A DNA stretch of 64,000 nt from Eledone cirrhosa. Its lineage: Eukaryota; Mollusca; Cephalopoda; Octopoda; Eledonidae. The position numbers and the translations under genes were made by a program. Under the pieces are notes generated by a model. The model ran no database searches, had not been told where the DNA came from, and saw only the letters and a program-made list of their open reading frames with translations. The DNA lies in NCBI GenBank assembly GCA_964016885.1, contig OZ024743.1, forward strand, positions 174,355,706 to 174,419,705, given 5' to 3'. Each line of letters starts with the position of its first letter. Position 1 is the first letter of the stretch. Shown here in pieces: positions 53,801-60,329 of this stretch.

Positions 53801-56387
53801 GATTGGACTGGGCCCCATCTCATCAAAACCTCCAAGAAACTTACTAAGATCATAAGGTTGTGGGTTTGATTCCTGGACTGGGCAACATATCGTGTTCTTC
53901 AGCAAAATAATTTATTTCATGTTGCTTTTCATCATAGGATTGAGCCACCATCATTAAAACACAAAAAAACCTCCCTTAAATGATGATGATGATGATAGAC
54001 AATCCTCTATCTGTCACGATCCTGTGCTTTTTTTGTATATCTAGAACTACCTTGTTTAATGTGTCTCTCCTTTTTAAGACAGTAGGATGATGTGTTACAA
54101 TCTAGCTATTATTTCTAGCAGGTTGAGTGACCATATAGATGCCCCGCCATCCTCATAATTGTGTTGTGTATTGTGTCAGAGTGCAGTGTTAATCTAACTT
54201 GATATAATTCAGAGGTGAAACATGTTTGGTGTTCTTCTAGGCTAATAATTATAAAAAGGAGTTATTGAAGGCAGAATTAGGACAGTTAAAGCAAGAAGTG
54301 GCAGATTCGTAAGTATATTTCTCTTCTTCTTTGTTCACTTATAAGAGAGAGAGAGAGGGTGGTGGTGATGATGATATTAGTGGTGGCTGGAAATGATAAT
54401 GATTGCTTGTATAACCTTTCAGATGATGAAAGTGAAGATTCCATGTGTCTAACACCTGTGGACATGCTTACAAAATCTGAAGACAGTACAGCTCCTATGA
54501 CTTTCAGAAACATATTTTCACACTCAGAGTTGCTTAAGCATGGAACAAACTACCTGCATCAATTGTTGTCGGGATACTGCATCCTTCAAAACTTCTATGC
54601 TTCCTGAAATTTGCTAACACTAACCTGATACTCCCCCTCCATACACACACACGCATACACTGTTCACTTTCCTGACATTTGTACATTATTCTATGTACTA
54701 TACATGCATCTTTGATGAGTTGTAGTGCACCTGAACACTGTACACAATAATTTTCATTATTAATATTATTATTATTTTAATACAGTTTTGATGTATTATA
54801 TAATCATAGGTTGAGTCCAGAAAATTACAATATTATTGATTTACATGGGATGAAGATCCATGAAGCTGTAAACATCACAAAGCAATGTCTACAGGATTAT
54901 AAGAAAGGTAAGATCATTTTCTTGGCTTTTGATTTTTTTTTAGTTTGCAGTGGTTGTCATTTGTCCATGTTGAATTGTCATTAATGTTCTCTGAATTGTT
55001 CTTATTTCAGCTCTAGATGATGGCTATATGATGAAGAGAAACCTGACAATTATCACAGGCAAAGGTTTAAACAATGTAGCTGGGCGCTCTGTATTGAAAC
55101 CACCAATCTTGTCCCGTCTCAAGCAAAGTGCATTCCGGTAAGCAGAAGAACTTTCCATCCACTTTCGAAGATAATCAGATATCGTCATAGATTCGACCAT
55201 AAGTGATGGCAACTGGCCTTCTGCCGGCGTTCGCTTCGATGACCCGGCAAGGAACTTGTGCGGGAACCCATAGTCGGTTTCAGGGGAAGTATGGTTGCAA
55301 AACAGAAACTTAAAGGAACTGACAGAAGGGTACCACCAGGAGTGGAGCCTGCAGCTTAATTTGACACAATTCGGGAAAACTCACCCGGTCTGGACACTGG
55401 TAGGATTGACAGATCAATACACTTCACTCTGAACAAGGAACCAAATTGACTCCCTAAAGTTTTGTTCAAAATTTTTTAATACTACATGCATCATACTCTC
55501 TTTTACATCTATTTTCTATGCTGGCATAGATTAGATAGGTTGTCACTTTCTGAGGCTAGACAGGTCACAGAAACACATGTGCATACATTTCATTTTGGCA
55601 TTGATTCTATATCTGGATGCCCTCCCTAACAGAGTGTAATGGGTGAATTTTATTGTGGCGCCAGCACTACCTCTTTACAAAGTTGGCTGAGTGTATTTTA
55701 TTGTGGCACCAACACTGCCAATTTACAGAGTGGGCAGGGTATATTTTATTGTGGCACCAGCACTAACACTTTATAGAGTGGTCTGGATGTATTTTATTGT
55801 GGAGCCAGTACTAACAATTTACAGAGTGGGTTATGTGTATTTATCATGGCACCAGCACTACCCCTTTACAGCATGGGCTGGGTGTATTTATTATGGCACC
55901 AGCACTACCCCTTTACAGAGTGGGCTGGGTGTATTTATGGCATCGGCACTATCCCTTTACAGAGTGGGCTAGGTGTACTTATGACACCAACATTACTATT
56001 TTATATAGTGTGCTGAGTGTATTTTATTGTGGTACCAGCAATACCACTTTTTACGGTGGTCTTGGCACTTTTTATCATGGCATCAAACCATCACTTTGCA
56101 GATTGGGCTGTGTGTATTTTATCATGGCACCAATATTCCCAATTTACAGAGTGGGCTGTGTGTATATTATTGTTAAAACTTCATAAATATATTCTTTACT
56201 CATGAGAATGTCTAAACTATGCCATCTATTACCTGCCTTGACTTATGTTAGGATTTTTGCCCATTTCTCAGACATAAAATAGGGGGTCGGCTTATATTGA
56301 AATATATACAGTATATTTACTAAATACCGTTCTATTTTTATTTGCAGATATCTTGAAGATGATGGATGCATCAAAGTATTTTTCTGA
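28897..56387 (+). CDS. N4BP2: N4BP2-like protein (kinase, CUE, Smr nuclease), 3' part of gene
   Basis: Fifteen exons: 28897-29257, 43477-43613, 43805-43893, 44466-44542, 45377-45484, 46683-47464, 48865-48960, 50427-50596, 51501-51604, 52337-52445, 53366-53539, 54241-54308, 54810-54907, 55011-55137, 56348-56387. All introns are GT-AG and every phase joins, giving 845 codons and a TGA. Domains in order: P-loop polynucleotide-kinase-like domain, acidic linker, CUE-like bundle, DUF1771-like helices, Smr domain with DLHG and TGKG. This order matches NEDD4-binding protein 2. Vertebrate N4BP2 has 5'-polynucleotide kinase activity and an Smr nicking nuclease; relatives Cue2 and NONU-1 cut mRNA on stalled ribosomes. 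The first exon starts in mid-codon, so 5' exons lie in the preceding 28.9 kb or outside the window. Confidence 0.93.
29308..29473 (+). mobile_element. SINE (GGCAGTATCGG type), plus strand
   Basis: ATTGGCAGTATCAGTAGAAG (A box), GAGTTCAAATCCCGCC (B box), GATAAAATAAAGTATCAGTA and TGCTGGCCTTGTGCC. Confidence 0.82.
29495..29702. mobile_element. Minus-strand SINE body joined to plus-strand LINE 3' end
   Basis: 29495-29628 is the antisense of the GGCAGTATCGG-type SINE (GGCAAAAATAACC, GGGATTTGAACTCAG). 29629-29702 is a plus-strand LINE end (GTGGAGAGATGTCGTGCTGA, CCCATGTAAGTGTGGAAAAG, GATGAT), the single-copy counterpart of the 47-bp minisatellite unit. Confidence 0.65.
30624..34195 (+). mobile_element. 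Helitron with broken Rep-helicase
   Basis: Begins TCTATATATATAAAGCTGAG after an A and ends CTAG before a T, with a short hairpin (CCCGAGCAATGCCGGG, 34168-34183) just upstream of the end. These are the hallmarks of Helitrons inserted between A and T. At 3572 bp with only the later part of Rep present, it lacks the N-terminal part of the usual ~1500-residue protein. Confidence 0.88.
30980..33893 (+). pseudogene. Helitron Rep/helicase pseudogene
   Basis: 30980-31310 has the replication-initiator HUH motif (LPHAHILIW). Frame changes near 31312 lead to CLKGGSCSKGCPPKFVDQ. A stop (TAG near 31397) interrupts DG-PLYRRR. VDNRWVVPY and the tyrosine motif KYICKYVNKG (about 31565-31595) follow. A Pif1-like helicase has Walker A GSSGKT (32638-32655), Walker B IVWDECTM (about 32871-32894) and, after a frameshift near 32985, FRQTLPVIPKGT. 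More frameshifts near 33385 and 33785 precede the final SRVGSRNGLFAYT. Rep would nick and join single strands and the helicase unwind; neither can be made intact here. Confidence 0.88.
34690..34978 (+). pseudogene. GC-rich LINE-like coding fragment inside Helitron
   Basis: An open stretch reads ARWAEGAKLLKYQLLSNRC, then VVPLTVETSGVLGPRA and ELEWLFQRVSFAA. The segment is much more GC-rich than its surroundings. The pattern resembles the region after the reverse transcriptase in some animal retroelements (VPLAVET.G..GP.A, FLFQRISVA-like). No start, stop or splice signal makes it a gene. Confidence 0.5.
35335..35485. repeat. CA-rich simple repeats
   Basis: Imperfect ACACACAC and CACATATACACAAACACG runs inside the second Helitron-like unit. 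Confidence 0.75.
35906..36055 (-). mobile_element. SINE (GGCAGTATCGG type), minus strand, truncated
   Basis: AATAATTGTTTCTACTTTTGGC, CAAGGCCAGCAATTA, ACCCCGTAAGGATGAAAGG, GGCGGGATTTGAACTC. Confidence 0.82.
36167..41068. repeat. 4.9-kb satellite, 25-bp monomer with 19-bp variants
   Basis: About 200 tandem monomers. The main unit is TATCTACCACATACATACTATATAG (25 bp, with CATACACAC variants). A 19-bp unit lacking ATACAT (TATCTACCACACTATATAG) is scattered through the array and dominates after about 40000, where GATCTACCACACTATATAG becomes common. Each monomer carries the 8-bp palindrome CTATATAG. Marker variants repeat at an offset of 1123 bp (37724/38847 and 37992/39115). It lies within the long intron of the N4BP2-like gene. 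Confidence 0.97.
41119..41325 (-). mobile_element. Minus-strand SINE/LINE tail
   Basis: CATCATCATCACCATTTAATG, TCATGCTAGCATGGGTTAGA, GGATGCCTTTCCTAATGCCA, then one internal module. Confidence 0.75.
41462..41612. repeat. GGCACCCCAACGACTGGCTG tandem repeat
   Basis: Four imperfect units (AGTGGCACCCCAACGACTGG type) of 30-55 bp. Confidence 0.8.
41725..42070 (+). mobile_element. 5'-truncated RTE-like LINE 3' UTR
   Basis: Co-linear with 24830-25162: ACAGGTACAAGCCGAAGCTGA, AGCATATAGACAATATGCCC, two modules, GGTTGGTGTTAGGAAGGGTA, CCATGCTAGCGTGGAAGAAT and (GAT)n. No coding part. Confidence 0.85.
42110..43025 (-). pseudogene. Penelope-like element C-terminal half, minus strand
   Basis: The reverse complement reads CFSKEHTYHIIFNRYTIKLS, ...NLAQNIDAINHSRLRKL (about 42905-43020), then the GIY-YIG part CLSKNIVYECKVSTNNKVYT, YVGATATKFKERWYNH (42560-42685), and near 42130-42210 TELFNTCSHKLAKTFL. 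The last matches the C-terminus of 9864-11993. Stops and frame changes are present. It keeps the catalytic Arg (FKERWYNH) that the 9.5-12.3 kb copy lacks. Confidence 0.75.
43270..43425 (+). pseudogene. Penelope-like RT fragment, plus strand
   Basis: Reads GLKVVNFLDETLNLEPGFHY, PYHKSNKYLKYVNTNLNHP, homologous to VVNYLDVTLNLSNGLYYPYR in the 9.5-12.3 kb element. It ends about 50 bp before exon b and points opposite to the fragment at 42110-43025. Confidence 0.75.
43477..43613 (+). CDS. N4BP2: N4BP2-like exon b: kinase core
   Basis: Acceptor ATATTTCAG, donor GAG/GTAGGT. Encodes ...AAVLSTDDFFKDK...NAHAWNQTRG. The STDDFF strand follows the P-loop in the kinase fold and AHAWNQ.R lies in the substrate/lid region. 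Confidence 0.93.
43805..43893 (+). CDS. N4BP2: N4BP2-like exon c: IIDNTN strand
   Basis: Acceptor CCTTGACAG, donor TAT/GTGAGT. Encodes ALNAMKEGTDLVIIDNTNIA, LWEMEPYAKY. VIIDNTN is the Walker-B-like strand of this kinase family. Confidence 0.93.
43930..44465 (+). other. Intron with SINE of ATGGCTGTGTGG type
   Basis: 44147-44340 is a plus-strand SINE: GCATGACTGTGTGGCTAAGG, CTTCATGGTTTGGGGTTCAA, GGCAAGAGTCGTCTACTATA. The rest is AT-rich intron. Confidence 0.72.
44466..44542 (+). CDS. N4BP2: N4BP2-like exon d
   Basis: Acceptor CTTTCTAG, donor GC/GTGAGT. Encodes AKGNGYFVEILEPNTAWKLK PRKLAA (end split), the kinase strand resembling GY.V.F.EP.T.WK in the family. Confidence 0.92.
44543..45376 (+). 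other. Intron with short tandem and dispersed repeats
   Basis: 44723-44905 has about six units of ~30 bp (CAGCACTATGATGCATCACA type). 44908-45050 belongs to an unclassified dispersed family also at 47848-47995 and 60330-60890. 45036-45140 resembles 46372-46480. Confidence 0.7.
45377..45484 (+). CDS. N4BP2: N4BP2-like exon e: kinase end
   Basis: Acceptor GTGTTCAG, donor AAG/GTAAGT. Encodes RNTHGVSYEKIVDMLKKYEE, the conserved RN.HGVS helix closing the kinase domain, then VTVQQLLRSKKPPKP. Confidence 0.94.
45720..46065 (+). mobile_element. SINE tail relic, plus strand
   Basis: ACCCACTACACTCTATAAAG, GGTTGGTGATAGGAAGGGCA, CAGTTGTGTCAAAGACATGA and a final GATGATGATGAT. The middle (45885-46020) is partly repeated (AGTACTTGATCAAGTAC and neighbouring AGTGAGATG...GGC units). 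Confidence 0.65.
46140..46345 (+). mobile_element. LINE-like 3' end piece and SINE tail
   Basis: 46140-46246 (CACTGTTCACTTTCCCGACA, CTATGTACTATACATGCACC) recurs at 54656-54765. 46247-46345 is the 3' half of a GGCAGTATCGG-type SINE (ACGGGGTTGATAAAATAAAG, TGCTGGCCTTGTGCC). Confidence 0.65.
46683..47464 (+). CDS. N4BP2: N4BP2-like exon f: large acidic linker exon
   Basis: Acceptor TATTCTTCAG, donor AAAG/GTATGT; 782 bp. Starts SVPEMNAMARVVPRDNKRNY with a basic stretch (KKNRKRH) and is then Ser/Asp/Glu-rich and probably disordered. It ends in a helical stretch EFLTLLSQLFGPLEELENK. The linker is not conserved by eye, as is usual between kinase and C-terminal domains. Confidence 0.9.
47465..48864 (+). 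other. Intron with SINE relics and dispersed repeat
   Basis: 47848-47995 belongs to the dispersed family at 44908 and 60330. 48035-48170 is a plus-strand SINE head (GTGCATGGCTGAGTGATTAG, TGTGAGGTTGTCAG, CCTTGAGCAAGACAA). 48705-48820 is a minus-strand GGCAGTATCGG-type SINE fragment. The rest is unrecognised. Confidence 0.65.
48865..48960 (+). CDS. N4BP2: N4BP2-like exon g
   Basis: Acceptor CTCAATCAG, donor AAAG/GTAAGA. Encodes VPDKDGFIHTKLSLDNLSAL, HKTLSEICQSKK; with the end of exon f it forms a helical unit. Phase 1 on both sides. Confidence 0.9.
49403..49620 (+). mobile_element. SINE (GGCAGTATCGG type), plus strand, head truncated
   Basis: GCAGCATAGAGTTACAGCTC, TCTGATTTCAAATTCCACTG, GTTGATAAAATAATGTACCA, GGCCTTGTGCC. 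It directly precedes the 47-bp minisatellite. Confidence 0.78.
49638..50345 (+). repeat. 47-bp minisatellite, 15 copies
   Basis: Copies start at 49641 and every 47 bp to 50299. The unit is GGGTGGGACGGGTCCTATTC, AGCACAGTATCTCTCCATTC, GTCACAA. Copies differ almost only at GGGACGGG/GGGATGGG. Because 47 is not a multiple of three, all three forward frames stay open and give long repetitive frames that are not genes. It ends about 80 bp before exon h. Confidence 0.98.
50427..50596 (+). CDS. N4BP2: N4BP2-like exon h, 3' end triplicated downstream
   Basis: Acceptor TTCTCCCAG. Encodes ESKNKENVNFSLSEFVEESA, then ASSSSYTTTDSLSQIMREQQ, EGQIELELK. The donor is AAAG/GTTGGG, a weak match to consensus, but it gives phase 0 and joins exon i. 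The last 81 bp recur exactly or nearly so at 50723-50803 and 50922-51002, each again followed by GT. Confidence 0.85.
50516..51010 (+). repeat. ~200-bp tandem triplication of exon h end with CA repeat and SINE piece
   Basis: The unit is the exon end (ATACACAACAACTGACTCAC through GAGTTAAAG), a short intron piece, a (CA)n run, then a SINE body piece (GTTGTGTTCTTGTGCAAGAT, CAGTTCACATTGCTTATTCT, GAG). ATACAC occurs at 50524, 50731 and 50930 (periods 207 and 199). The coding parts are identical in all three copies; copy 2 lost GGTTGGGAAAATTTC after its end. Confidence 0.95.
51095..51400 (+). mobile_element. tRNA-derived SINE split by microsatellites
   Basis: The head ACATGGCCTAGAGGTTAAGG, TATTGGACTCGCAATT (51096-51130) is separated by (TA)n/(CA)n from the body GTTGTGTTCTTGTGCAAGATG, CACATTGCTTATTCTGAG (51336-51384). 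The same body piece is carried in the triplication upstream. Confidence 0.65.
51501..51604 (+). CDS. N4BP2: N4BP2-like exon i: CUE-like domain, first part
   Basis: Acceptor TCATTTTCAG, donor GA/GTGAGT. Encodes LQRNDPVTVGKLKMLCDEFP, GYDANIIETIFQEN. L..L...FP..D...I...F.EN is the helix 1-2 pattern of CUE domains, which bind ubiquitin. Confidence 0.92.
51605..52336 (+). other. Intron with degenerate ~90-bp tandem repeats
   Basis: 51945-52310 holds four diverged units sharing GGAATGCCTTTAGTCACAGA and TCTGCTTGATCAGGGTAGAC, then CTAAACAACTA. No gene. Confidence 0.7.
52337..52445 (+). CDS. N4BP2: N4BP2-like exon j: CUE-like domain, second part
   Basis: Acceptor CTATTCCAG, donor ACG/GTAAGT. Encodes DYNYTTTLAFLNGFPA and a linker. 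The Y...T..FL third helix completes the CUE-like bundle begun in exon i. Confidence 0.9.
52446..53365 (+). other. Intron with ~190-bp duplication and SINE relic
   Basis: 52490-52675 and 52690-52865 are diverged copies (GCAGTTAGTGTTGCAGATAG, GTTAAGTCAT, CTCTTCATTTCT). 52975-53285 is a plus-strand SINE tail (CACCCAGTACATGCTGTAAA, GGATAGGAAGGGCATCCAG, GATGATGATGAT). Confidence 0.7.
53366..53539 (+). CDS. N4BP2: N4BP2-like exon k: DUF1771-like start
   Basis: Acceptor TGTATTTCAG, donor CAG/GTAAAC; 58 codons, phase 0 on both sides. Encodes NKPKIYSRNRFLNWIQVPKV, then YKQRLSDLTAKKHLYNTQCL, CLAKEYNQSQ. The Y..RL......K...Y..C..LA pattern fits the helical DUF1771 that precedes Smr domains. Confidence 0.9.
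53540..54240 (+). other. Intron with CAT microsatellite and duplicated SINE
   Basis: (CAT)n at 53574-53610 with antisense SINE tail. 53683-53990 holds two head-to-tail SINE bodies (GGCTTAGTGGTTAGGGTATT; GATCATAAGGTTGTGGGTTT; TCGTGTTCTTCAGCAAAATA) ending GATGATGATGAT. Confidence 0.72.
54241..54308 (+). CDS. N4BP2: N4BP2-like exon l: DUF1771-like helix
   Basis: Acceptor TTCTTCTAG, donor TC/GTAAGT. Encodes ANNYKKELLKAELGQLKQEV ADS, an amphipathic helix between the helical region and the Smr domain. Confidence 0.88.
54510..54775 (+). mobile_element. LINE-like 3' end relic
   Basis: The frame FRNIFSHSELLKHGTNYLHQL and CATCCTTCAAAACTTCTATG resemble the end of a LINE ORF2 (WN.LP..VV...S..SFK-like, frameshifted). 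It is followed by the 3' segment CACTGTTCACTTTCCTGACA shared with 46140-46246 and an (ATT)n tail. Family not certain. Confidence 0.45.
54810..54907 (+). CDS. N4BP2: N4BP2-like exon m: Smr domain with DLHG
   Basis: Acceptor AATCATAG, donor AAAG/GTAAGA. Encodes LSPENYNIIDLHGMKIHEAV, NITKQCLQDYKK. DLHG (54838-54849) supplies the Asp-x-His of Smr endonucleases. Confidence 0.95.
55011..55137 (+). CDS. N4BP2: N4BP2-like exon n: Smr domain with TGKG
   Basis: Acceptor CTTATTTCAG, donor CCG/GTAAGC. Encodes RNLTIITGKGLNNVAGRSVL, then KPPILSRLKQSAFR. The TGKG loop (55055-55066) and following Gly are conserved in Smr domains and bind nucleic acid. Confidence 0.95.
55164..55415 (+). pseudogene. 18S ribosomal RNA fragment
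   Basis: Matches the conserved middle of small-subunit rRNA from memory: TTCGAAGATAATCAGATATC, GACCATAAGTGATG, GCCGGCGTT, GATGACCCGGC, AGTATGGTTGCAAA, GAAACTTAAAGGAACTGACA, ACCACCAGGAGTGGAGCCTG, GGCTTAATTTGAC-like, GGGAAAACTCACCCGG, GGATTGACAGATC. Many substitutions (for example CAGATATCG for the usual CAGATACCG) show decay. About 250 bp in sense orientation, 26 bp after exon n. It is not functional. Confidence 0.9.
55490..56172 (-). repeat. SINE tail with tandemly expanded internal module
   Basis: Antisense SINE end (TTTTCTATGCTGGCATAGATT, GGATGCCCTCCCTAAC) followed by about eleven units of 40-50 bp (GGGTGTATTTATTATGGCAC, CAGCACTACCCCTTTACAGA). Same module as in 14375-14905. The frames through it are spurious. 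Confidence 0.8.
56348..56387 (+). CDS. N4BP2: N4BP2-like last exon and stop
   Basis: Acceptor TTTATTTGCAG. Encodes R (split codon) YLEDDGCIKVFF then TGA at 56385-56387. F.Y.E..GC..V is the usual C-terminal strand of Smr domains in this family, so the protein end is complete. Confidence 0.93.
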
Positions 56388-56814
56388 AATTTTCATCATT
56401 TTTTTTGTTTCACTTGCTTTCTTGATGGTTATGGCATTAACTGGAAACAGATTCTTTGATGGATGAAGTCATTATATTTACCAGAGCTCTTTCTAATGGT
56501 TCTACTTGGCACTCTAATGAAACATCCCCTGGTTGTTCTATTGGAGTTGGTCTTGGTAGTTCTAACAGCTCTGTCTCGACAACTCCTGAACATGAAATTC
56601 ATGCAGACTGTTGCACATGATGGTCTTAATGATGAAACTCAATGACTGTCACTTCAGGATTGTCCAAATGATCACCTTCTTAGTGACTGTTACTCATAGA
56701 TTGCCCTAGACGATAAACTCTTGGTGGTTATCATGTCTAATGGATCTAATGTTCAAACTTTCTGGTGACTGTCACTCTTGACATATAATCCTTGACATCA
56801 AATTATTAAAAACT
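56388..56814 (+). other. Probable 3' UTR/flank of the N4BP2-like gene
   Basis: No clear AATAAA close to the stop. A 59-codon open stretch (56441-56617) follows but has no supported splice signal or homology. Confidence 0.4.
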
Positions 56815-57990
56815 ATCGTCTGTGATAGTCTTGTCACATGATATTCCTGTCACATGATAGTCTTGTCACATGACAGTCCTGTCACATGATAGTCATGTCA
56901 CATGATAATCCTGTTGCATGATAGTTCTCCTGTCACATGGTAGTCCTGTCACGTGGTAGTCCTGTCACATGATAGTCCTATCAGATGATAGTCTTGTCGC
57001 ATGATAGTCCTGTCACATGACAGTCTTGTAACATGATAGTCTTGTCGCATGATAGTCCTGTCACATAATTCTGTCACATAATACTTCATCACATGATAGT
57101 CTTGTCACATATTAGTCCTGTCACATGATAGCCCTGTCACATGACAGTCCTGTCACATGATAGTCCTGTCACATGACAGTCTTGTCACATGATAGCCCTG
57201 TCACATGACAGTCCTGTCACATGATAGTCCTGTCATGATACTTCATCACATGATAGTCCTGTCACATGATAGTCCTGTCACATGACAGACCTGTCATATG
57301 ATAGCCCTGTCACATGATACTTCATCACATGATAGCCCTGTCACATGATAGCCCTGTCATATGATAGTCTTGTCACATGACAGTCCTGTCACATGATAAT
57401 TCTGTCACATGATAGTCCTGTCACATGATACTTCATCACATGATAGTCCTGTCACATGATAGTCCTGTCACATGATAGTCCTGTCACATGATAGTCTTGT
57501 CACATGACAGACCTGTCATATGATAGTCCTGTAACATGATAGTCCTGTCACATGATACTTCATCACATGATAGCCCTGTCACATGATAGCCCTGTCACAT
57601 GACAGTCCTGTCGCATGATAGTCTTGTCACATGACAGACCTGTCATGGTAGTCCTGTAACATGATACTTCATCACATGATAGCCCTGTCACATGATAGCC
57701 CTGTCATATGATAGTCTTGTCACATGATAGTCTTGTCACATGACAGTCCTGTCACATGATAGTCTTGTCACATGACAGACCTGTCATATGATAGTCCTGT
57801 AACATGATACTTCATCACATGATAGCCCTGTCACATGATAGCCCTGTCATATGATATTCTTGTCACATGACAGTCTTGTCACATGATAGTCCATCACATG
57901 ATAGTCCTGTCACATGAGTCTTGTCACATGATAGCCCTGTCATATGACAATCCTGTCACATGATAGTTCTGTAAAATGATAGTCATAGTC
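56815..57990. repeat. 16-bp satellite ATGATAGTCCTGTCAC, about 70 copies
   Basis: Unit variants alternate TAGTCCTG, TAGTCTTG, TAGCCCTG, CAGTCCTG and TACTTCATC. Each unit includes CACATG. The array starts about 430 bp after the stop codon and may be transcribed in the 3' UTR. Confidence 0.95.
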
Positions 57991-58465
57991 GTGTACCTGT
58001 TACATGTGACAAGACTAGTTGTGTCAATTGAGATAATCCAGGACATGAAAGCAATGAAACCTGCCACAGGACAACATGTTTCTAGACATTACAACTACTT
58101 AAAGTTCTTGATCTCAAACATTTAGAAACTGTTACAGCTCATGGTTAGAAACATCAATTTCACTGTACACATGACTCATGACGATCATAGAAAACAACAA
58201 CAACAACAACAATTATAACAACATGTTCATATACACATGCACACACAAACACCCACACAGATGCAGAGAGAGAAGCATTCCTTCCTTACCAAACTAATAG
58301 ATATTGTTACTGTGATCATCTTTAGTCATTAATCAAAGATGGTTAAATCTTTGTTACTTTCGATGATCATAGATATTCAATCATCTTGATCAGTCATTAA
58401 GAAAATTATTACTTTTAACAGGTCTGCATTGTAAAAACTGCAATATTATTATTGTTATTATTATT
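57991..58465. other. Unassigned sequence
   Basis: Includes (CAA)n at 58195-58212. No gene recognised. Confidence 0.4.
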
Positions 58466-58467
58466 AT

Positions 58468-59512
58468 TAGAACAACGGACACCTTGCTTTGCAGCATTGA
58501 GTTACGGCTCTTTACGGTCTGAGTTAAAATTCTGCAGTGGTTAACTTTGCCTTTCATCCTTACGGGGTCGATAAAATAAAAGCACCAGTAACGTTCTGGG
58601 GTCAATTTAATTGACTTTCTCCATCACCCAAATTACTGGCCTTGTGCCTATACTAGAAATCATTATTATTATTACTAAGGGCGATGGATTGGCAGTATCG
58701 GTAGAGGGTCGGACGCCATGCTTTGACGCATAGAGTTACGGCCCTTGCCATTCTGAGTTCAAATCCCGCCGAAGTGAACTTTGCCTTTCATCCTTACAGG
58801 GTCGATAAAATAAAGTACCAGTAATGCACTGGGGTAATTGCTGGCCTTGTGCTAAAAGTAGAAACAATTATTATTATTAGGACGGTAGATTGGCAGAATC
58901 GTTAGTGTCAGGCTTTATTGTATTCTGGCCCTTTACGCCCTGAGTTCAAATCCCCCCAAGGTCAACTTTGCCTTTCATCCTTTCGGGGTTGATAAAATAA
59001 AGCACCAATAATGTACTAGGTTTGATGTAATGACCTTTCCTTCCCTACAAATTGTTGATCTTGTGCCTAAATTATAAGGGCGGTGGATTGGCAGTGTTGG
59101 TAGAGTGCCTGACACCCAGCTTCGCGCCATAGTTACGGCCCTTTATCTTCTGAGTGCAAATCCTACCGACGTTAGGTTTGATTTTCATCCTTACAGGTTT
59201 GATAAAATAAAGCACCAGTAATGTACTGGGGTCGATTTAATTGACTTTCCCCTCCCCTTCAAATTGCTGGCCTTGTGTCTAAACTAGAAACAATTATTAT
59301 TATTATTATTATTATGTGGATTGGCAGTATCGGTAGAGAGTCGGACACCATGCTTTGAAGCATAGAGTTACGTCCCTTTATGATCTGAGTTCAAATCCCG
59401 CCGAGGTTAACTTTGCCTCTCATCCTTACGGGGTCGATAAAATAGAGTACCAGTAATGTACTGGGTAATTGCTGGCCTTGTGCCTAAAATAGAAACAATT
59501 ATTATTATTATT
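58468..59512 (+). mobile_element. Five head-to-tail SINEs (GGCAGTATCGG type)
   Basis: Copies at about 58468-58665, 58685-58875, 58882-59072, 59078-59300 and 59312-59512. Each has the B box (GAGTTCAAATCCCGCC or variant), GTCGATAAAATAAAGTACCA and TGCTGGCCTTGTGCC, separated by (ATT)n tails. All face the + strand. Confidence 0.88.
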
Positions 59513-59779
59513 ATTTTATTATTATTAATGTTTGTAACCATTGTAGTTGTTTAACCTTCAGGGATCTCTCTGATACTGCCAGCTACACTGGGAAATCTTT
59601 CTAAAACCTCAGGTGGTCTTTCTACGATATAACCAATGAAAGCCTAACAAAACTAATTGTTTTCACTGTCTTTACTTAACTACAAACAACAACATATTTC
59701 GTACCATGATTTCATAAGGAATAAAAGAAAAACAAAAAAGAGAAAAATGAAAACAAATAACAAAAAATGTATATGTCTA

Positions 59780-59785
<6 letters not shown>
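59513..59785. other. Unassigned AT-rich sequence
   Basis: (ATT)n then A-rich sequence. Nothing recognised. Confidence 0.4.
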
Positions 59786-59823
<38 letters not shown>

Positions 59824-60085
59824 CACATTTATGTATATAGATATTCATACATATATATATATATATGTATTTTTATGTATGTATATGTATATATATACAT
59901 ATGTGTGTCCATATATATATATATATATATATACACACATTTATGTATAGATATGTATATATGTATGTATATATATATATATATATGTTTATGTATGTGT
60001 GTATATATATATATATACACATGTGTGTCTATATGTATATATATGTTTATATATATGTGTGTGTATATATATATATACACATATA
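59786..60085. repeat. TATA/TATG microsatellite
   Basis: Long alternating TATATA and ATGTATGT runs. The Tyr/Ile/Met-rich frames on both strands are artefacts. Confidence 0.92.
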
Positions 60086-60329
60086 TATTTTTTATACTTT
60101 GATATATTTTTATATAACTTCTTTCATTTTGCCATTTTTTTTTGTCTTGTGTTGGATATAATAACAATAATAACATCACTAAAATATTTCCTTGTATTCA
60201 ACTATTTTTCATTCTGTTACTTCCAAATCCATTTTAACATTGTTTTAACTCTGTCACTGATCTATCACTGATCTATTCTTATTACTACTAATCTGGTCTA
60301 ATACTATGATTTAACTCTTAATATCCTGT

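Noticed and set aside
56441..56617. 59-codon open stretch after the N4BP2-like stop, preceded by a pyrimidine-rich tract
   Set aside because: It follows a complete Smr C-terminus, has no homology I recognise, and the length is not unusual for a 3' UTR.
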